A stretch of DNA of 64,000 bases, taken from positions 1 through 64,000 of the forward strand of contig CACBAT010000001.1 in the NCBI GenBank assembly GCA_902537325.1, written 5' to 3'. Every line of letters starts with the position of its first letter. Position 1 is the stretch's first letter. The notes beneath the pieces were generated by a model. The model did no database searches and had not been told where the DNA came from. It was given only the letters and a program-made list of their open reading frames with translations. Both the position numbers and the translations under genes were made by a program. This stretch comes from an uncultured Alphaproteobacteria bacterium. Its GTDB lineage: Bacteria > Pseudomonadota > Alphaproteobacteria > HIMB59 > GCA-002718135. Positions 37,238 through 46,125 of this stretch are shown in pieces.

Positions 37238-37921
37238 CTATAGACTCCAATCATTACGAATTATTGTTATAATATTTTTTTTATCATTAGGATTTTTGAA
37301 TTCCATTTTCATGAGCTCTTTTTCAAAATACCAAAGTGTATTCTCAGGGAATGGCCCTTTATCTTTTGGATTTTTTGATGCATTGAAAACATACTTATTA
37401 GCTAATATTTCAATGTCATTGATTTTTATTTTTTCATCTTCAAGTTGCTTTACTTCTATAGTTCTTACAATACCTTTTTGAGTGTCAAATACTTCTTTCT
37501 CATTTAACATTTCAATATTCCAATAATTTAATGGTACTATATTTTTATCTAATTTTAATTCTCCATCCATACCACTAGCAATAAAAAAATTATCTTCATC
37601 ATTTCCAATTATTTTATACTCTCGATCATCTTCGAAGTCTGTAAATCCATCTATTGATACAAATTCACCATTTTTCCAAGTTTCTTTAGTTTCTTGAAAA
37701 AATTTGTATGCTGGAATAAATAAAACTTTAACATTTATCTTTAAGACTGAATGTATAACGACACTATCTTCATTCTCTTCAAATTTTGATATTAAGCTTC
37801 CAATATTTTTCTTTTTTCTAATAACATCATAACTTACCTCATTATCTTCTGGTATTGGAAATGGTTGACTAAAAGCGCTTAGAGAAAAAACAGATAAACA
37901 AATTATAAAGATATATTTCAC
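37238..37921 (-). CDS. Exported DUF3108 family protein
   Basis: 227 residues. A signal peptide MKYIFIICLSVFSLSAFSQP is followed by a beta-rich domain: VSYDVIRKKKNIGSLISKF, FFQETKETWKNGEFVSIDG and PLNYWNIEML match DUF3108, a periplasmic family of unknown function. Located between two SDR genes and overlapping the upstream one by four bases, so it is in the same transcript as ctaA. Confidence 0.75.
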   Translation of the reverse strand: MKYIFIICLSVFSLSAFSQPFPIPEDNEVSYDVIRKKKNIGSLISKFEENEDSVVIHSVLKINVKVLFIPAYKFFQETKETWKNGEFVSIDGFTDFEDDREYKIIGNDEDNFFIASGMDGELKLDKNIVPLNYWNIEMLNEKEVFDTQKGIVRTIEVKQLEDEKIKINDIEILANKYVFNASKNPKDKGPFPENTLWYFEKELMKMEFKNPNDKKNIITIIRNDWSL

Positions 37922-38643
37922 GATTTAATTCTTAATGATGATCTTCCACCATCTATATGAAATATTTGTCCAGTAATCCAACTATTTTTATCACTTAATA
38001 GAAAACTTCCTATGTCAGAGAAATCATCACCAGATCCAATTTTAGGCAGAGGATGCATATTTTCAATTGCTTTCTTAATAGTTTCATTATTAAGTAACTT
38101 TTGTGTCATTTTTGCGTCAGTCAAACTTGGGGCTATACAATTTACTTTGATTTTTGGAGCAAATTCTGCAGCTAAACTCAAAGTAAGCCCTTCAATGGCA
38201 CCTTTTGCGGTCGAGACTATTGAGTGGTTAGTAAAACCTTGTTTTACTGCAATAGTTGAATAAAGAAGAATACTACCATTATTTTTAGCTAGAGTTTCTT
38301 GATTAAACTTAATTGCATTTATTGCACTAAGTGTATTTATTTTAAAAGAATCAATAAAATCTTCATCTTTAGTCATTTTGAGAGGTTTTAAATTTATAGA
38401 ACCAACACAAAAAGCAATACCACATAATCTATCATTGTATTCTTCTGAAATGCTTTTAACTTTGTCAAAATCTAAAACATCACAAACCTTATATTCACAT
38501 CCAATCTCCTCAGACAATTGTTTTAATTCTGTCTCATTTCTAGAAATAATTATTGGATCATAGTTATTGCTCTTTAGTTTTTTTGATAATGATTTTCCAA
38601 TAGAACCCGTTCCCCCAAAGATAAATATATTTTTGTTAGACAT
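37918..38643 (-). CDS. Short-chain dehydrogenase/reductase (SDR)
   Basis: 241 residues. FIFGGTGSIGKSLSKKL is the cofactor motif, GSILLYSTIAVKQG carries the catalytic Ser region, but the expected YxxxK Tyr appears as STAKGAIEG, so the usual active-site Tyr seems missing at that position; HSIVSTAKG keeps the Lys only. IFHIDGGRSSL at the C-terminus is typical of SDRs. Function may be atypical or non-catalytic. It overlaps the ctaA-like gene by eight bases. Confidence 0.8.
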   Translation of the reverse strand: MSNKNIFIFGGTGSIGKSLSKKLKSNNYDPIIISRNETELKQLSEEIGCEYKVCDVLDFDKVKSISEEYNDRLCGIAFCVGSINLKPLKMTKDEDFIDSFKINTLSAINAIKFNQETLAKNNGSILLYSTIAVKQGFTNHSIVSTAKGAIEGLTLSLAAEFAPKIKVNCIAPSLTDAKMTQKLLNNETIKKAIENMHPLPKIGSGDDFSDIGSFLLSDKNSWITGQIFHIDGGRSSLRIKS

Positions 38644-39691
38644 TTTTGACCTTTCTAATTTTAATTTGATGATAACTAATTAACAAAGTTGATAATAACA
38701 AAATTGAATTAGTTTGATGCAAACTTGCAACTGGTAAGTAAACATTACTCAATAGAGTAATAATTCCTAAAATTACTTGTAAGGTTAGAAAGAATAGAAC
38801 TAAATAGACAAGAGTACTTGAAACGTTTTTATTATCAAATTTAATAAATCTAAAAAATACAAATAGTATATAAAAAAAAACAAATATTGATAACCAGCGG
38901 TGGTTAAAATTTATTGCAACTGTATTTTCAAAAATATTATAAATACCTAAATCATCAATAATGTAATCATCAGGTATAATTTTTCCATTCATTAGTGGAA
39001 AAGTATTAAAAGATTGTCCAGAGTTTGTTCCTGCCATAAATCCACCTGTTGCAATTGTGATAAATATTAAAATTACACCAATTAAAATATAAAATTCAAT
39101 TGTCTTTGGAGTAGATAAAAAACTTATATTAGAAGAATACCTGTAATCCATTGCTATCCATAATAGTATAGAGAAAATTATAAGAGCATTTAATAGATGA
39201 AAAGTAAGTCTATAAGGGCTTACGTAAGGATTTTCAGTCAAACCACTCTTTACCATCCACCATCCAATAACTGCTTGAAACAAACCAAACACAAACACAA
39301 TACCAAGCCTTATATACAGTGATGATTGAATTTGCCTTTTAAAAGTAAAATAAATTAAGGGTATTAAAAAGACAATGCCTATGGCTCTTGCAAATATTCT
39401 ATGAAACCACTCCCACCAAAAAATATATTTAAACTCATTTAACGTCATATTTTTGTTAACTATTTTGTATTCTGGTGTTTGTTTATACATTTCGAATACA
39501 ACCAACCAACTTTCTAAACTCAGTGGAGGAATTACACCTAATATTGGACGCCAGTCAGTCATAGAAAGTCCAGAGTCTGTTAATCTTGTGAGACCTCCTA
39601 TTACTATAATTAATAAAACCATTGCGGTTATTGTTAATAGCCATATATAAATCGCAGGATTATAAAATTTTGAAGTATTAGCGTAATTCAT
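38636..39691 (-). CDS. ctaA: Heme A synthase, COX15/CtaA type 2
   Basis: Hydroxylates heme O to heme A for cytochrome aa3 oxidase. 351 residues, about eight membrane helices in two repeats. GGLTRLTDSGLSMTDWRPI is the COX15 hallmark; candidate heme-ligand His residues lie in WWEWFHRIFARAIG, LTFHLLNALI, INFNHRWLSIF and ASLHQTNSI. Length matches the type 2 enzymes of alphaproteobacteria and mitochondria. It heads a four-gene minus-strand group and is divergent from the ferredoxin reductase gene. Confidence 0.95.
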   Translation of the reverse strand: MNYANTSKFYNPAIYIWLLTITAMVLLIIVIGGLTRLTDSGLSMTDWRPILGVIPPLSLESWLVVFEMYKQTPEYKIVNKNMTLNEFKYIFWWEWFHRIFARAIGIVFLIPLIYFTFKRQIQSSLYIRLGIVFVFGLFQAVIGWWMVKSGLTENPYVSPYRLTFHLLNALIIFSILLWIAMDYRYSSNISFLSTPKTIEFYILIGVILIFITIATGGFMAGTNSGQSFNTFPLMNGKIIPDDYIIDDLGIYNIFENTVAINFNHRWLSIFVFFYILFVFFRFIKFDNKNVSSTLVYLVLFFLTLQVILGIITLLSNVYLPVASLHQTNSILLLSTLLISYHQIKIRKVKNV

Positions 39692-39744
39692 TTAGATTAT
39701 ATATAATCCCTAGAAATAATAAAAAAAGTTGTTATTTTTCACAT

Positions 39745-40755
39745 ATGACAGAAAAAACTGATGTAGTAATTATAGGTGCAGGTCCGGTAGGCTTATTTGC
39801 TGTCTTTGAGTTAGGTCTTTTAAATATAAAATGTCATTTAGTTGATAATTTAGATAAGGTAGGAGGTCAGTGTGCTGAATTGTATCCAGAAAAACCGATT
39901 TATGATATTCCCTCTAGACCAGTTGTAACAGGACAAGAATTAACTGACGAGTTAATTAAACAGATAAACCCTTTTAAACCTAAATTTCATCTCAACCAAC
40001 AAGTCGAGAAAATTGCTAAGACAGAATATGGTTGGATTGTAGAAACTAATATTGGAACAAAAGTTGAAGCAAAATGTGTAGTAGTGGCAGCAGGGGCAGG
40101 AAGTTTTGTGCCCCGAAAACCTCCAATTGAGAATATTGAGAATTTCGAAAACAAAAATGTTTTTTACGCAATTCGAGACAAATCAATATTTAAGAATAAA
40201 AAAATCTTAATTGCAGGAGGAGGAGACTCTGCTTTGGATTGGACAAATGAACTATCTAAGGATTCCAATGTAACTCTAATACATAGAAGAAAAGAGTTTA
40301 GGGCAGCACCTGATTCTGTCTCAAAAATGCAAGAATTAGAAACAAAAGGAAAAATTAAATTTTTAAAGGGCCAAATAAAAAAGATTTCTAAAATTCAAGA
40401 TAGTAGAATAATACTAGAATACGAAAGTGATGATGAAAAATCAAATATTGAAGTAGATTATCTTTTACCATTTTTTGGGTTAAAAATGGAACTAGGTCCA
40501 ATTGCGGAATGGGGTCTAAACTTGCACGAGAACTTAATTAAAGTGGACACTGAAAAATTTGAAACTTCTACACCTTCAATTTTTGCGATAGGTGACATAA
40601 ATTGGTACCCAGGAAAACTTAAGCTTATTCTATCAGGATTTCACGAGTCAGCCTTAATGGCTCAAGAAGTATTTAAGTATTGCTTTCCTGATAAGAAAAA
40701 CATTTTTAGATACACAACATCTTCCAAAGAACTTCAAAAAAAACTAGGCGTTTAA
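39745..40755 (+). CDS. Ferredoxin/flavodoxin-NADP+ reductase, thioredoxin-reductase-like
   Basis: 336 residues with FAD-binding GAGPVGLFAVFELG, GGQCAELYPEKPIYDIPS, the NADP site IAGGGDSALDWTNEL and TPSIFAIGDINWYPGKLKL (second FAD contact). The absence of a redox-active CxxC in the central domain sets it apart from true thioredoxin reductase, as expected for YumC-type ferredoxin reductases. The ferredoxin gene starts on its last base (ATG/TAATG overlap), so both work together in electron delivery. Confidence 0.92.
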   Translation: MTEKTDVVIIGAGPVGLFAVFELGLLNIKCHLVDNLDKVGGQCAELYPEKPIYDIPSRPVVTGQELTDELIKQINPFKPKFHLNQQVEKIAKTEYGWIVETNIGTKVEAKCVVVAAGAGSFVPRKPPIENIENFENKNVFYAIRDKSIFKNKKILIAGGGDSALDWTNELSKDSNVTLIHRRKEFRAAPDSVSKMQELETKGKIKFLKGQIKKISKIQDSRIILEYESDDEKSNIEVDYLLPFFGLKMELGPIAEWGLNLHENLIKVDTEKFETSTPSIFAIGDINWYPGKLKLILSGFHESALMAQEVFKYCFPDKKNIFRYTTSSKELQKKLGV

Positions 40756-41066
40756 TGCCAAAGTTAATAATCACAGATAGATCAGGTAAAAAGACTGAAA
40801 TTGAATACGATAGTAATTTTACATTAATGGAAACCCTTAGAGACAATGGCTACGATATTGAAGCTTCCTGTGGAGGATGTTGTGCTTGTGCTACCTGTCA
40901 TGTTTATATTGATGAAAAATGGACAAACAAGCTGAAAAAAATGGATGATGATGAAGAATCTATGCTAGATCAAGCTTTTGATGTTAAAAATAATTCCAGA
41001 TTATCTTGTCAAATTGATCTTTCTGAAGAGCTTGATGGTCTAGAGATAGAAATTGCACCAGAATAG
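40755..41066 (+). CDS. 2Fe-2S ferredoxin, adrenodoxin/putidaredoxin type
   Basis: 103 residues. Cluster ligands Cys-x5-Cys-x2-Cys in SCGGCCACATCHVYIDEKW and a fourth Cys in SRLSCQI. LMETLRDNGYDIEASC is the usual lead-in. It transfers electrons from the coupled reductase to iron-sulfur assembly, heme or cytochrome P450-type oxygenases; CtaA, encoded next door on the other strand, needs reductant and is a tempting partner, but this is inference. Confidence 0.93.
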   Translation: MPKLIITDRSGKKTEIEYDSNFTLMETLRDNGYDIEASCGGCCACATCHVYIDEKWTNKLKKMDDDEESMLDQAFDVKNNSRLSCQIDLSEELDGLEIEIAPE

Positions 41067-41068
41067 TA

Positions 41069-41107
41069 TTGACATAGACTATTAATTTGCATACAAACAG
41101 TTTGTAT
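41069..41107 (+). promoter_or_regulatory. Promoter with overlapping palindromic operator for the MarR gene
   Basis: A perfect -35 box TTGACA (41069-41074) is followed after exactly 17 bases by TACAAA (41092-41097). A perfect inverted repeat, ATACAAA-CAG-TTTGTAT, occupies 41091-41107 and covers the -10 box and the expected transcription start. The start codon is at 41115, leaving a 5' leader of about ten bases. This geometry fits autorepression by the MarR dimer encoded directly behind. Confidence 0.75.
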
Positions 41108-41114
41108 AAAAACT

Positions 41115-41576
41115 ATGGCAGACACTTCTCTTAATGAGAATAGATTAGCATTATTAATTTGGCAAACATCAAATTTATGGCAATCTAAAGTAAGGCATAA
41201 ATTAAAAGAGAGTGAAATCACATTAAATGAATATCTTATTCTTGAGACAATTTATTTATTACAGCAAGAAAACATAAATATTACTCAACAGGATATATGT
41301 AAAAATGCATCTATTGATAGATCAGTTGTTAGTTTACGTGTTTCTAAACTAGAAGAAAAGAAGTTAATATCAAAACAACAACCACAAGATAAAAGATCTG
41401 ATAGCTTAATTCTAACCACAGCAGGGAATGATTTAATTAATAATATCATTGATAATATTATTGAGCTAGAAAATGAATTATTTAATAAATTAGGTTCTGA
41501 AATTTTTAATTTCACAAATTCATTAAAGTTGTTATTGGGTAAAAAAATTAGAATTAGAGCAAAATTAAATGATTGA
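41115..41576 (+). CDS. MarR-family transcriptional regulator
   Basis: 153 residues. LTLNEYLILETIYLL-like text (ITLNEYLILETIYLL) introduces the winged helix; ITQQDICKNASIDRSVVSLRVSKL is the DNA-recognition helix-turn-helix and KQQPQDKRSDSLILTTAG the wing with the conserved Asp-Lys-Arg. It forms a dimer and probably binds the palindrome that overlaps its own promoter. Its end overlaps lysK by eight bases, so a lysK-pyrD message may respond to this regulator. The ligand is unknown. Confidence 0.9.
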   Translation: MADTSLNENRLALLIWQTSNLWQSKVRHKLKESEITLNEYLILETIYLLQQENINITQQDICKNASIDRSVVSLRVSKLEEKKLISKQQPQDKRSDSLILTTAGNDLINNIIDNIIELENELFNKLGSEIFNFTNSLKLLLGKKIRIRAKLND

Positions 41577-43152
41577 TCAAGAATTAGTACAATCCTTAAA
41601 AGCTTGGCCTTTTAAAGAAGCTTTACAAATAATTAAGAAAAATGGTGGTTTATTAAATTTTAAAACTCCATCTAAGGGATATGTATTACTAGAAACTGGT
41701 TATGGTCCTTCTGGTTTACCTCATATTGGAACTTTTGGTGAAGTTGTAAGAACATCAATGGTAAAAAATGCATTTAGCTCTATCATTGATTGCCCAACAA
41801 AACTGATCACATTTTCTGATGATATGGATGGATTAAGAAAAGTTCCTGAAAACGTACCAAATAAAGAAATGTTAGAAAAATTTATAGGTAAGCCACTTAC
41901 TTCTATACCAGACCCATTTGGTAAATATGAAAGTTTTGGACATCATAATAATGCAAAACTTAAAAGTTTTTTAGATGAGTTTAATTTTGACTATGACTTT
42001 GTTAGCTCAACAGAGAAATATAAAAGTGGAGATTTTAATGAAACAATATTAAGCATATTTGAAAACTATACAAAAATATTAGATATTATTCTACCTACCC
42101 TGAGGGCAGAAAGAAAAGAAACTTATAGCCCTTTTCTTCCAATAAGTGAAAATTCAGGTGAGGTACTTCAGGTAAAAATTGAAGAATATAAAATGGATTC
42201 AAAAACAATTATTTACAAGGATCCATCTTTAGACAAGTTAGTTGAAACAGAAGTAGTTAATGGAAAATGTAAGTTACAATGGAAAGTAGATTGGGCAATG
42301 AGATGGATGTCCTTTGATGTTGATTATGAAATGTGTGGTAAAGATCTTACAGAAAGTGTTGATTTAGGATCCAAGATTTGTAAAGCATTAAATAAAAAAC
42401 CACCTACTAATCTAATTTATGAAATGTTTTTAGATGAAAAGGGTGAAAAAATTTCTAAGTCAGTCGGAAATGGCATTAGCGTAGATGAGTGGCTTCGTTA
42501 TGCTTCCCCTGAGAGTCTTACACTCTATATGTTTCAAAAACCAAAATCAGCAAAGAAACTTCACTTTGATGTAATTCCTAAAACCGTAGATGATTATCTT
42601 TCTCATTATAATTCATACTCAAAATTAGATAAAAATAAACAGTATGATAGTCCAATTTGGCATATTCATTCAGGAAAACCAAAAGAATTCAAATCAGAAA
42701 TAAATTTCAATACCCTAACTAACCTTGTAAATGTCTCTAATTCTAAAGATAAAAAAGTAATATGGTCTTTTATTAATAAATATGATGATCAAATTAATGC
42801 TGATAATAATCCTGAATTTGATCGTTTTATAGACTTTGCACTAAATTACTATGAAGATTTTATTTTACCTAAAAAGAAATTTTTAGAGATTGATAGTAGT
42901 AATAAAGAGGTATTTATTGATATTATTAATATTTTAGAAAATGAGGTTACTGAAAACAGTTCATCTGAAGATATTCAAACATTATTATACGAAGTAGGAA
43001 AAAAACACGAATTTGAAAACTTAAAAGATTTTTTTAAACTAGTATATCAAGTAATGCTTGGTCAGGATCAGGGTCCTAGACTAGGATCATTTTTTAAATT
43101 ATTTGGATTAAGAGAAACTATTGATTATCTAAAAAAATTAATAGATAATTAA
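41569..43152 (+). CDS. lysK: Lysyl-tRNA synthetase, class I
   Basis: 527 residues. Class I signatures: PSGLPHIGTFGEV (HIGH variant HIGT) and GEKISKSVGNG (KMSKS variant). DDMDGLRKVPENVPN and KVDWAMRWMSFDVDYEMCGKD are specific to archaeal-type LysRS, which occurs in many alphaproteobacteria instead of the class II enzyme. Charges tRNA-Lys with lysine. It lies between marR (overlapping) and pyrD (four bases). Confidence 0.95.
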   Translation: MIDQELVQSLKAWPFKEALQIIKKNGGLLNFKTPSKGYVLLETGYGPSGLPHIGTFGEVVRTSMVKNAFSSIIDCPTKLITFSDDMDGLRKVPENVPNKEMLEKFIGKPLTSIPDPFGKYESFGHHNNAKLKSFLDEFNFDYDFVSSTEKYKSGDFNETILSIFENYTKILDIILPTLRAERKETYSPFLPISENSGEVLQVKIEEYKMDSKTIIYKDPSLDKLVETEVVNGKCKLQWKVDWAMRWMSFDVDYEMCGKDLTESVDLGSKICKALNKKPPTNLIYEMFLDEKGEKISKSVGNGISVDEWLRYASPESLTLYMFQKPKSAKKLHFDVIPKTVDDYLSHYNSYSKLDKNKQYDSPIWHIHSGKPKEFKSEINFNTLTNLVNVSNSKDKKVIWSFINKYDDQINADNNPEFDRFIDFALNYYEDFILPKKKFLEIDSSNKEVFIDIINILENEVTENSSSEDIQTLLYEVGKKHEFENLKDFFKLVYQVMLGQDQGPRLGSFFKLFGLRETIDYLKKLIDN

Positions 43153-43156
43153 TTTA

Positions 43157-44212
43157 TTGTACAATAGTTCATTAAAAATATTAAGATTATTACCTCCCGA
43201 GATATCTCATTCCATTACAATTAATTTTTTAAAATACTTCAAAGTAAGACAAAAAAATATTGAGGATCCTATTCTTGCTCAACATTTAATGGGTTTAGAT
43301 TTTGCAAATCCTATAGGACTTGCTGCCGGTTTTGATAAAAATGCTGAAGTGATGCATTCCATGTTTTCATTTGGTTTTGGATTTCTTGAAGTTGGCACAA
43401 TTACTCCACAACCTCAAAGTGGCAACTCTAAACCTAGAGTATTTAGATTAAATGAAGATAAAGCCATTATCAATAACTTAGGATTTAATAACAAAGGTAT
43501 AAAAAAAGTAAAAAAAAATTTAATTAAACACCAAAAATCATACTTACATAATAAAATTGTAGGAGTTAATATTGGAAAAAATAAAAATTCAATTGATGCT
43601 ATTGACGATTATCTAAAAGGTCTAGATGAGTTAGGCGATTTGGCAAGCTATATTACTATAAATATATCTTCACCAAATACTGAAGGGTTGAGAGATCTAC
43701 AATTGAGAGGAAAGATAGAAAAATTAATCAAAAAAATTATAGATAAAAGAGATGAAATAAAAAATATTAATATCAAGCCAATATTAATTAAAATTTCACC
43801 TGATTTAAACGAAGATCAACTAAGAGATATAGCTTTAATTTCCTTAGCTAACAACATAGACGGATTAATACTAACAAATAGCACTATAAAAAGAGAGAGC
43901 AATTTAATTTCTATAAACAAAGAAAAAAAAGGCGGCTTAAGTGGCAAACCTCTGTATAATAACTCAAATATAATTTTGAAAAAAATGTATAATTTAACTA
44001 ATGGTCAAATACCATTAATAGGAGTGGGTGGTATATCAAGTGGAAGGGACTGTTACGAAAAAATAAAATCTGGTGCTTCTTTAGTTCAGTTATATACTGC
44101 TTTGGTTTATTCTGGCCCAAATTTAATCAATAGCATGAAAGGTGACTTGATTGACCTAATTAAAACTGATGGATATAAAAATGTATCTGAAGTTATTGGA
44201 AAATCAGTATAG
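43157..44212 (+). CDS. pyrD: Dihydroorotate dehydrogenase, quinone-dependent (class 2)
   Basis: Fourth step of pyrimidine synthesis, linked to ubiquinone in the membrane. 351 residues, TTG start. GLDFANPIGLAAGFDKNAEV, FGFLEVGTITPQPQSGN, RVFRLNEDKAIINNLGFNN, TINISSPNTEGLRDLQ (catalytic Ser) and LIGVGGISSGRDCYEKI are all class 2 motifs, and an amphipathic N-terminal helix binds the membrane. Stops with TAG, showing that TAG is a normal stop in this genome. Confidence 0.96.
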   Translation: MYNSSLKILRLLPPEISHSITINFLKYFKVRQKNIEDPILAQHLMGLDFANPIGLAAGFDKNAEVMHSMFSFGFGFLEVGTITPQPQSGNSKPRVFRLNEDKAIINNLGFNNKGIKKVKKNLIKHQKSYLHNKIVGVNIGKNKNSIDAIDDYLKGLDELGDLASYITINISSPNTEGLRDLQLRGKIEKLIKKIIDKRDEIKNINIKPILIKISPDLNEDQLRDIALISLANNIDGLILTNSTIKRESNLISINKEKKGGLSGKPLYNNSNIILKKMYNLTNGQIPLIGVGGISSGRDCYEKIKSGASLVQLYTALVYSGPNLINSMKGDLIDLIKTDGYKNVSEVIGKSV

Positions 44213-44214
44213 TA

Positions 44215-45051
44215 GTGAAAGAAATTAAATCCATTGAAGAAATTATTGATGATTATGACAATTTTATAATTGATCAATGGGGCGTAATGCATGATGGAAC
44301 ATTTGGATATGACCATGCATTTAATTCTATTAATATTCTCAATAGTAATAATAAAAATTTGTTTATAATTTCAAATTCATCAAAAAGGTCAAAATCATCT
44401 ATTGATAGATTACCAAAACTTGGTTTTAAAAAGAAATCTTTTATTAATACAGTGACAAGTGGAGAAATGATTTGGCAATTACTCAAAAAAAAATTTTTAG
44501 GTGATAATAATACAAAAAATTGTTTTCATATTTATGATGAAGAAAAAGAGGATGGTCTAGATTTTAGAAATGGTTTAAATTTTAATTTTGTAGAAAAAGT
44601 AGAAGAAGCAGATTTAATTTTAGCTTGTACTCCTTTTATTAATTTACAGCCAATAGACTACATTCCACTACTAGAAGTAGCTTATAAAAAAGAAATAACA
44701 ATGTATTGTGCAAACCCTGACTTTGAAACTGTTGAAAGTAATAGTAATAATAATGTCTTTTGTATGGGTGCTATTGGTGAAATATACAAAAAAATGGGTG
44801 GAAATGTTATTTTAAAAGGCAAGCCTGATGTAAGCATATACGATGAAACCACTAATAAAATTAATTTAGAAAAAAAAAGAACATTAGCCATTGGAGACTC
44901 ATTATTCCATGATATTCAAGGAGCTAATAATTTTGAAATTGATAGTGTTTTAGTAAAATCTGGTATTCATAAAGATTTAAATAAAATAAATAATTTAATT
45001 AAAAATCATCAAATAACCCCAACTTACATTATAGATAAATTTAGTATTTAG
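44215..45051 (+). CDS. HAD-superfamily class IIA hydrolase (TIGR01459-like)
   Basis: 278 residues, GTG start. FIIDQWGVMHDGTFGY carries the nucleophilic Asp (the usual second Asp position is Trp-Gly), ISNSSKRSKSSIDRL is motif II, GKPDVSIYDET the Lys region and TLAIGDSLFHDIQGANN motif IV. Members are phosphatases of the NagD/4-nitrophenylphosphatase type; the physiological substrate is unknown. Ends with TAG, six bases before the -35-like TTGACA of rpmB. Confidence 0.85.
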   Translation: MKEIKSIEEIIDDYDNFIIDQWGVMHDGTFGYDHAFNSINILNSNNKNLFIISNSSKRSKSSIDRLPKLGFKKKSFINTVTSGEMIWQLLKKKFLGDNNTKNCFHIYDEEKEDGLDFRNGLNFNFVEKVEEADLILACTPFINLQPIDYIPLLEVAYKKEITMYCANPDFETVESNSNNNVFCMGAIGEIYKKMGGNVILKGKPDVSIYDETTNKINLEKKRTLAIGDSLFHDIQGANNFEIDSVLVKSGIHKDLNKINNLIKNHQITPTYIIDKFSI

Positions 45052-45094
45052 AATACTTGACAAAGTAAAATTTATATTTACATGCAAGTTCATT

Positions 45095-45376
45095 ATGTCA
45101 ATGCGATGTGAACTAACTGGAAAATCCTTTCAAACTGGTAATAACGTTAGTCATGCTAAAAATAGAACAAAAAGACGTTTTAAACCAAATCTTCAGAATA
45201 TAACTTTTGTTAGTGATGTTTTAGGTCAAAAATTTCAATTGAAAGTTGCTGTTAGCACAATTCGAACAGTTGAAAAAAAAGGTGGTTTAGATGAATTTCT
45301 AATTAATACACCTAATTCTAAATTGCCATTAAAGGCTAAAAAATTAAAAAAAACTATTCTATCGAAATCTAATTAA
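45095..45376 (+). CDS. rpmB: Ribosomal protein L28
   Basis: 93 residues; MRCELTGKSFQTGNNVSHAKN, TKRRFKPNLQNITF and AVSTIRTVEKKGGLDEFL are diagnostic. The 43-base leader holds TTGACA at 45057-45062 but only a weak -10 candidate (TACATG, 16 bases further), and a short inverted repeat AGTATT-TAG-AATACT at 45043-45057 touches it. I would not call the regulation firmly. Confidence 0.96.
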   Translation: MSMRCELTGKSFQTGNNVSHAKNRTKRRFKPNLQNITFVSDVLGQKFQLKVAVSTIRTVEKKGGLDEFLINTPNSKLPLKAKKLKKTILSKSN

Positions 45377-45384
45377 ATTTTTGA

Positions 45385-46125
45385 ATGGGATTTTTCTTTG
45401 AATTAACAACAATACTTAATTCCCTTAGCACTGAACTAATGTGGTTCATAATGCTCTTTTTTTGTTTTTTTTCTATTCTTATTTTTTTAAGGATATTTGG
45501 ATATATAGGAATTTTTATCTATTCTGCACTAGCTGTAATTGCAGGAAATATTCAAGTTTTAAAAACTGTAGACTTTTTTTATTCACCCGAACCAGTAGCA
45601 TTAGGAACTATTCTTTTTGCATCAACATTTTTATGTACTGATATTTTATCTGAGTATTATGGTAAGGAAAAAGCTAGAATTAATATCTTAATAGGTTTCA
45701 GTGCATTCTTATTTATGACTTTGTTAATGGTAATTACTATTGGCTTTGAACCATCAGACGCAGATTGGGTACAAGAGAGTTTATCAAATGTATTTACTCC
45801 AATGACAAGATTTTTCGTAGCTAGTATGATAGCATATTTAATAAGCCAATATTTTGATGTTTGGTTCTTTAACTATTTGAAACAAGCTTTATCAGGCAAG
45901 TCTCTCTGGTTAAGAAATAATTTATCTACTATTACCTCCTCTCTGGTAGATAATACTGTCTTTAGTGTATTTGCATGGATTTTATTAAATCCTGAACCAG
46001 TAAGTGTGTATAATGTTATAATGATTTATATTTTAGGCACTTATCTTCTTAGAATATTTATAGCTCTACTTGACACTCCTTTTATTTATATAGCTAAGTT
46101 TTTTGTCCCAAAAACTAATGACTAA
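45385..46125 (+). CDS. Queuosine precursor transporter, YhhQ/QPTR family
   Basis: 246 residues, about six to seven membrane helices. FFYSPEPVALGTILFASTFLCTDILSEYYGK is the family block (ASTFLCTDILSEYYGKEKA), with PSDADWVQESLSNVF and a C-terminal DNTVFSVFAWIL. It imports queuosine precursors (preQ0, preQ1 or queuine, depending on the member). The tgt gene overlaps its end by eight bases, so import and tRNA insertion are tied together. No preQ1 synthesis genes (queC, queD, queE, queF) are in the window. Confidence 0.88.
   Translation: MGFFFELTTILNSLSTELMWFIMLFFCFFSILIFLRIFGYIGIFIYSALAVIAGNIQVLKTVDFFYSPEPVALGTILFASTFLCTDILSEYYGKEKARINILIGFSAFLFMTLLMVITIGFEPSDADWVQESLSNVFTPMTRFFVASMIAYLISQYFDVWFFNYLKQALSGKSLWLRNNLSTITSSLVDNTVFSVFAWILLNPEPVSVYNVIMIYILGTYLLRIFIALLDTPFIYIAKFFVPKTND

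Noticed and set aside
45043-45084. Promoter and small inverted repeat upstream of rpmB
   Set aside because: TTGACA is perfect but the -10 candidate is poor and the repeat is short and AT-rich; mentioned in the rpmB entry only.
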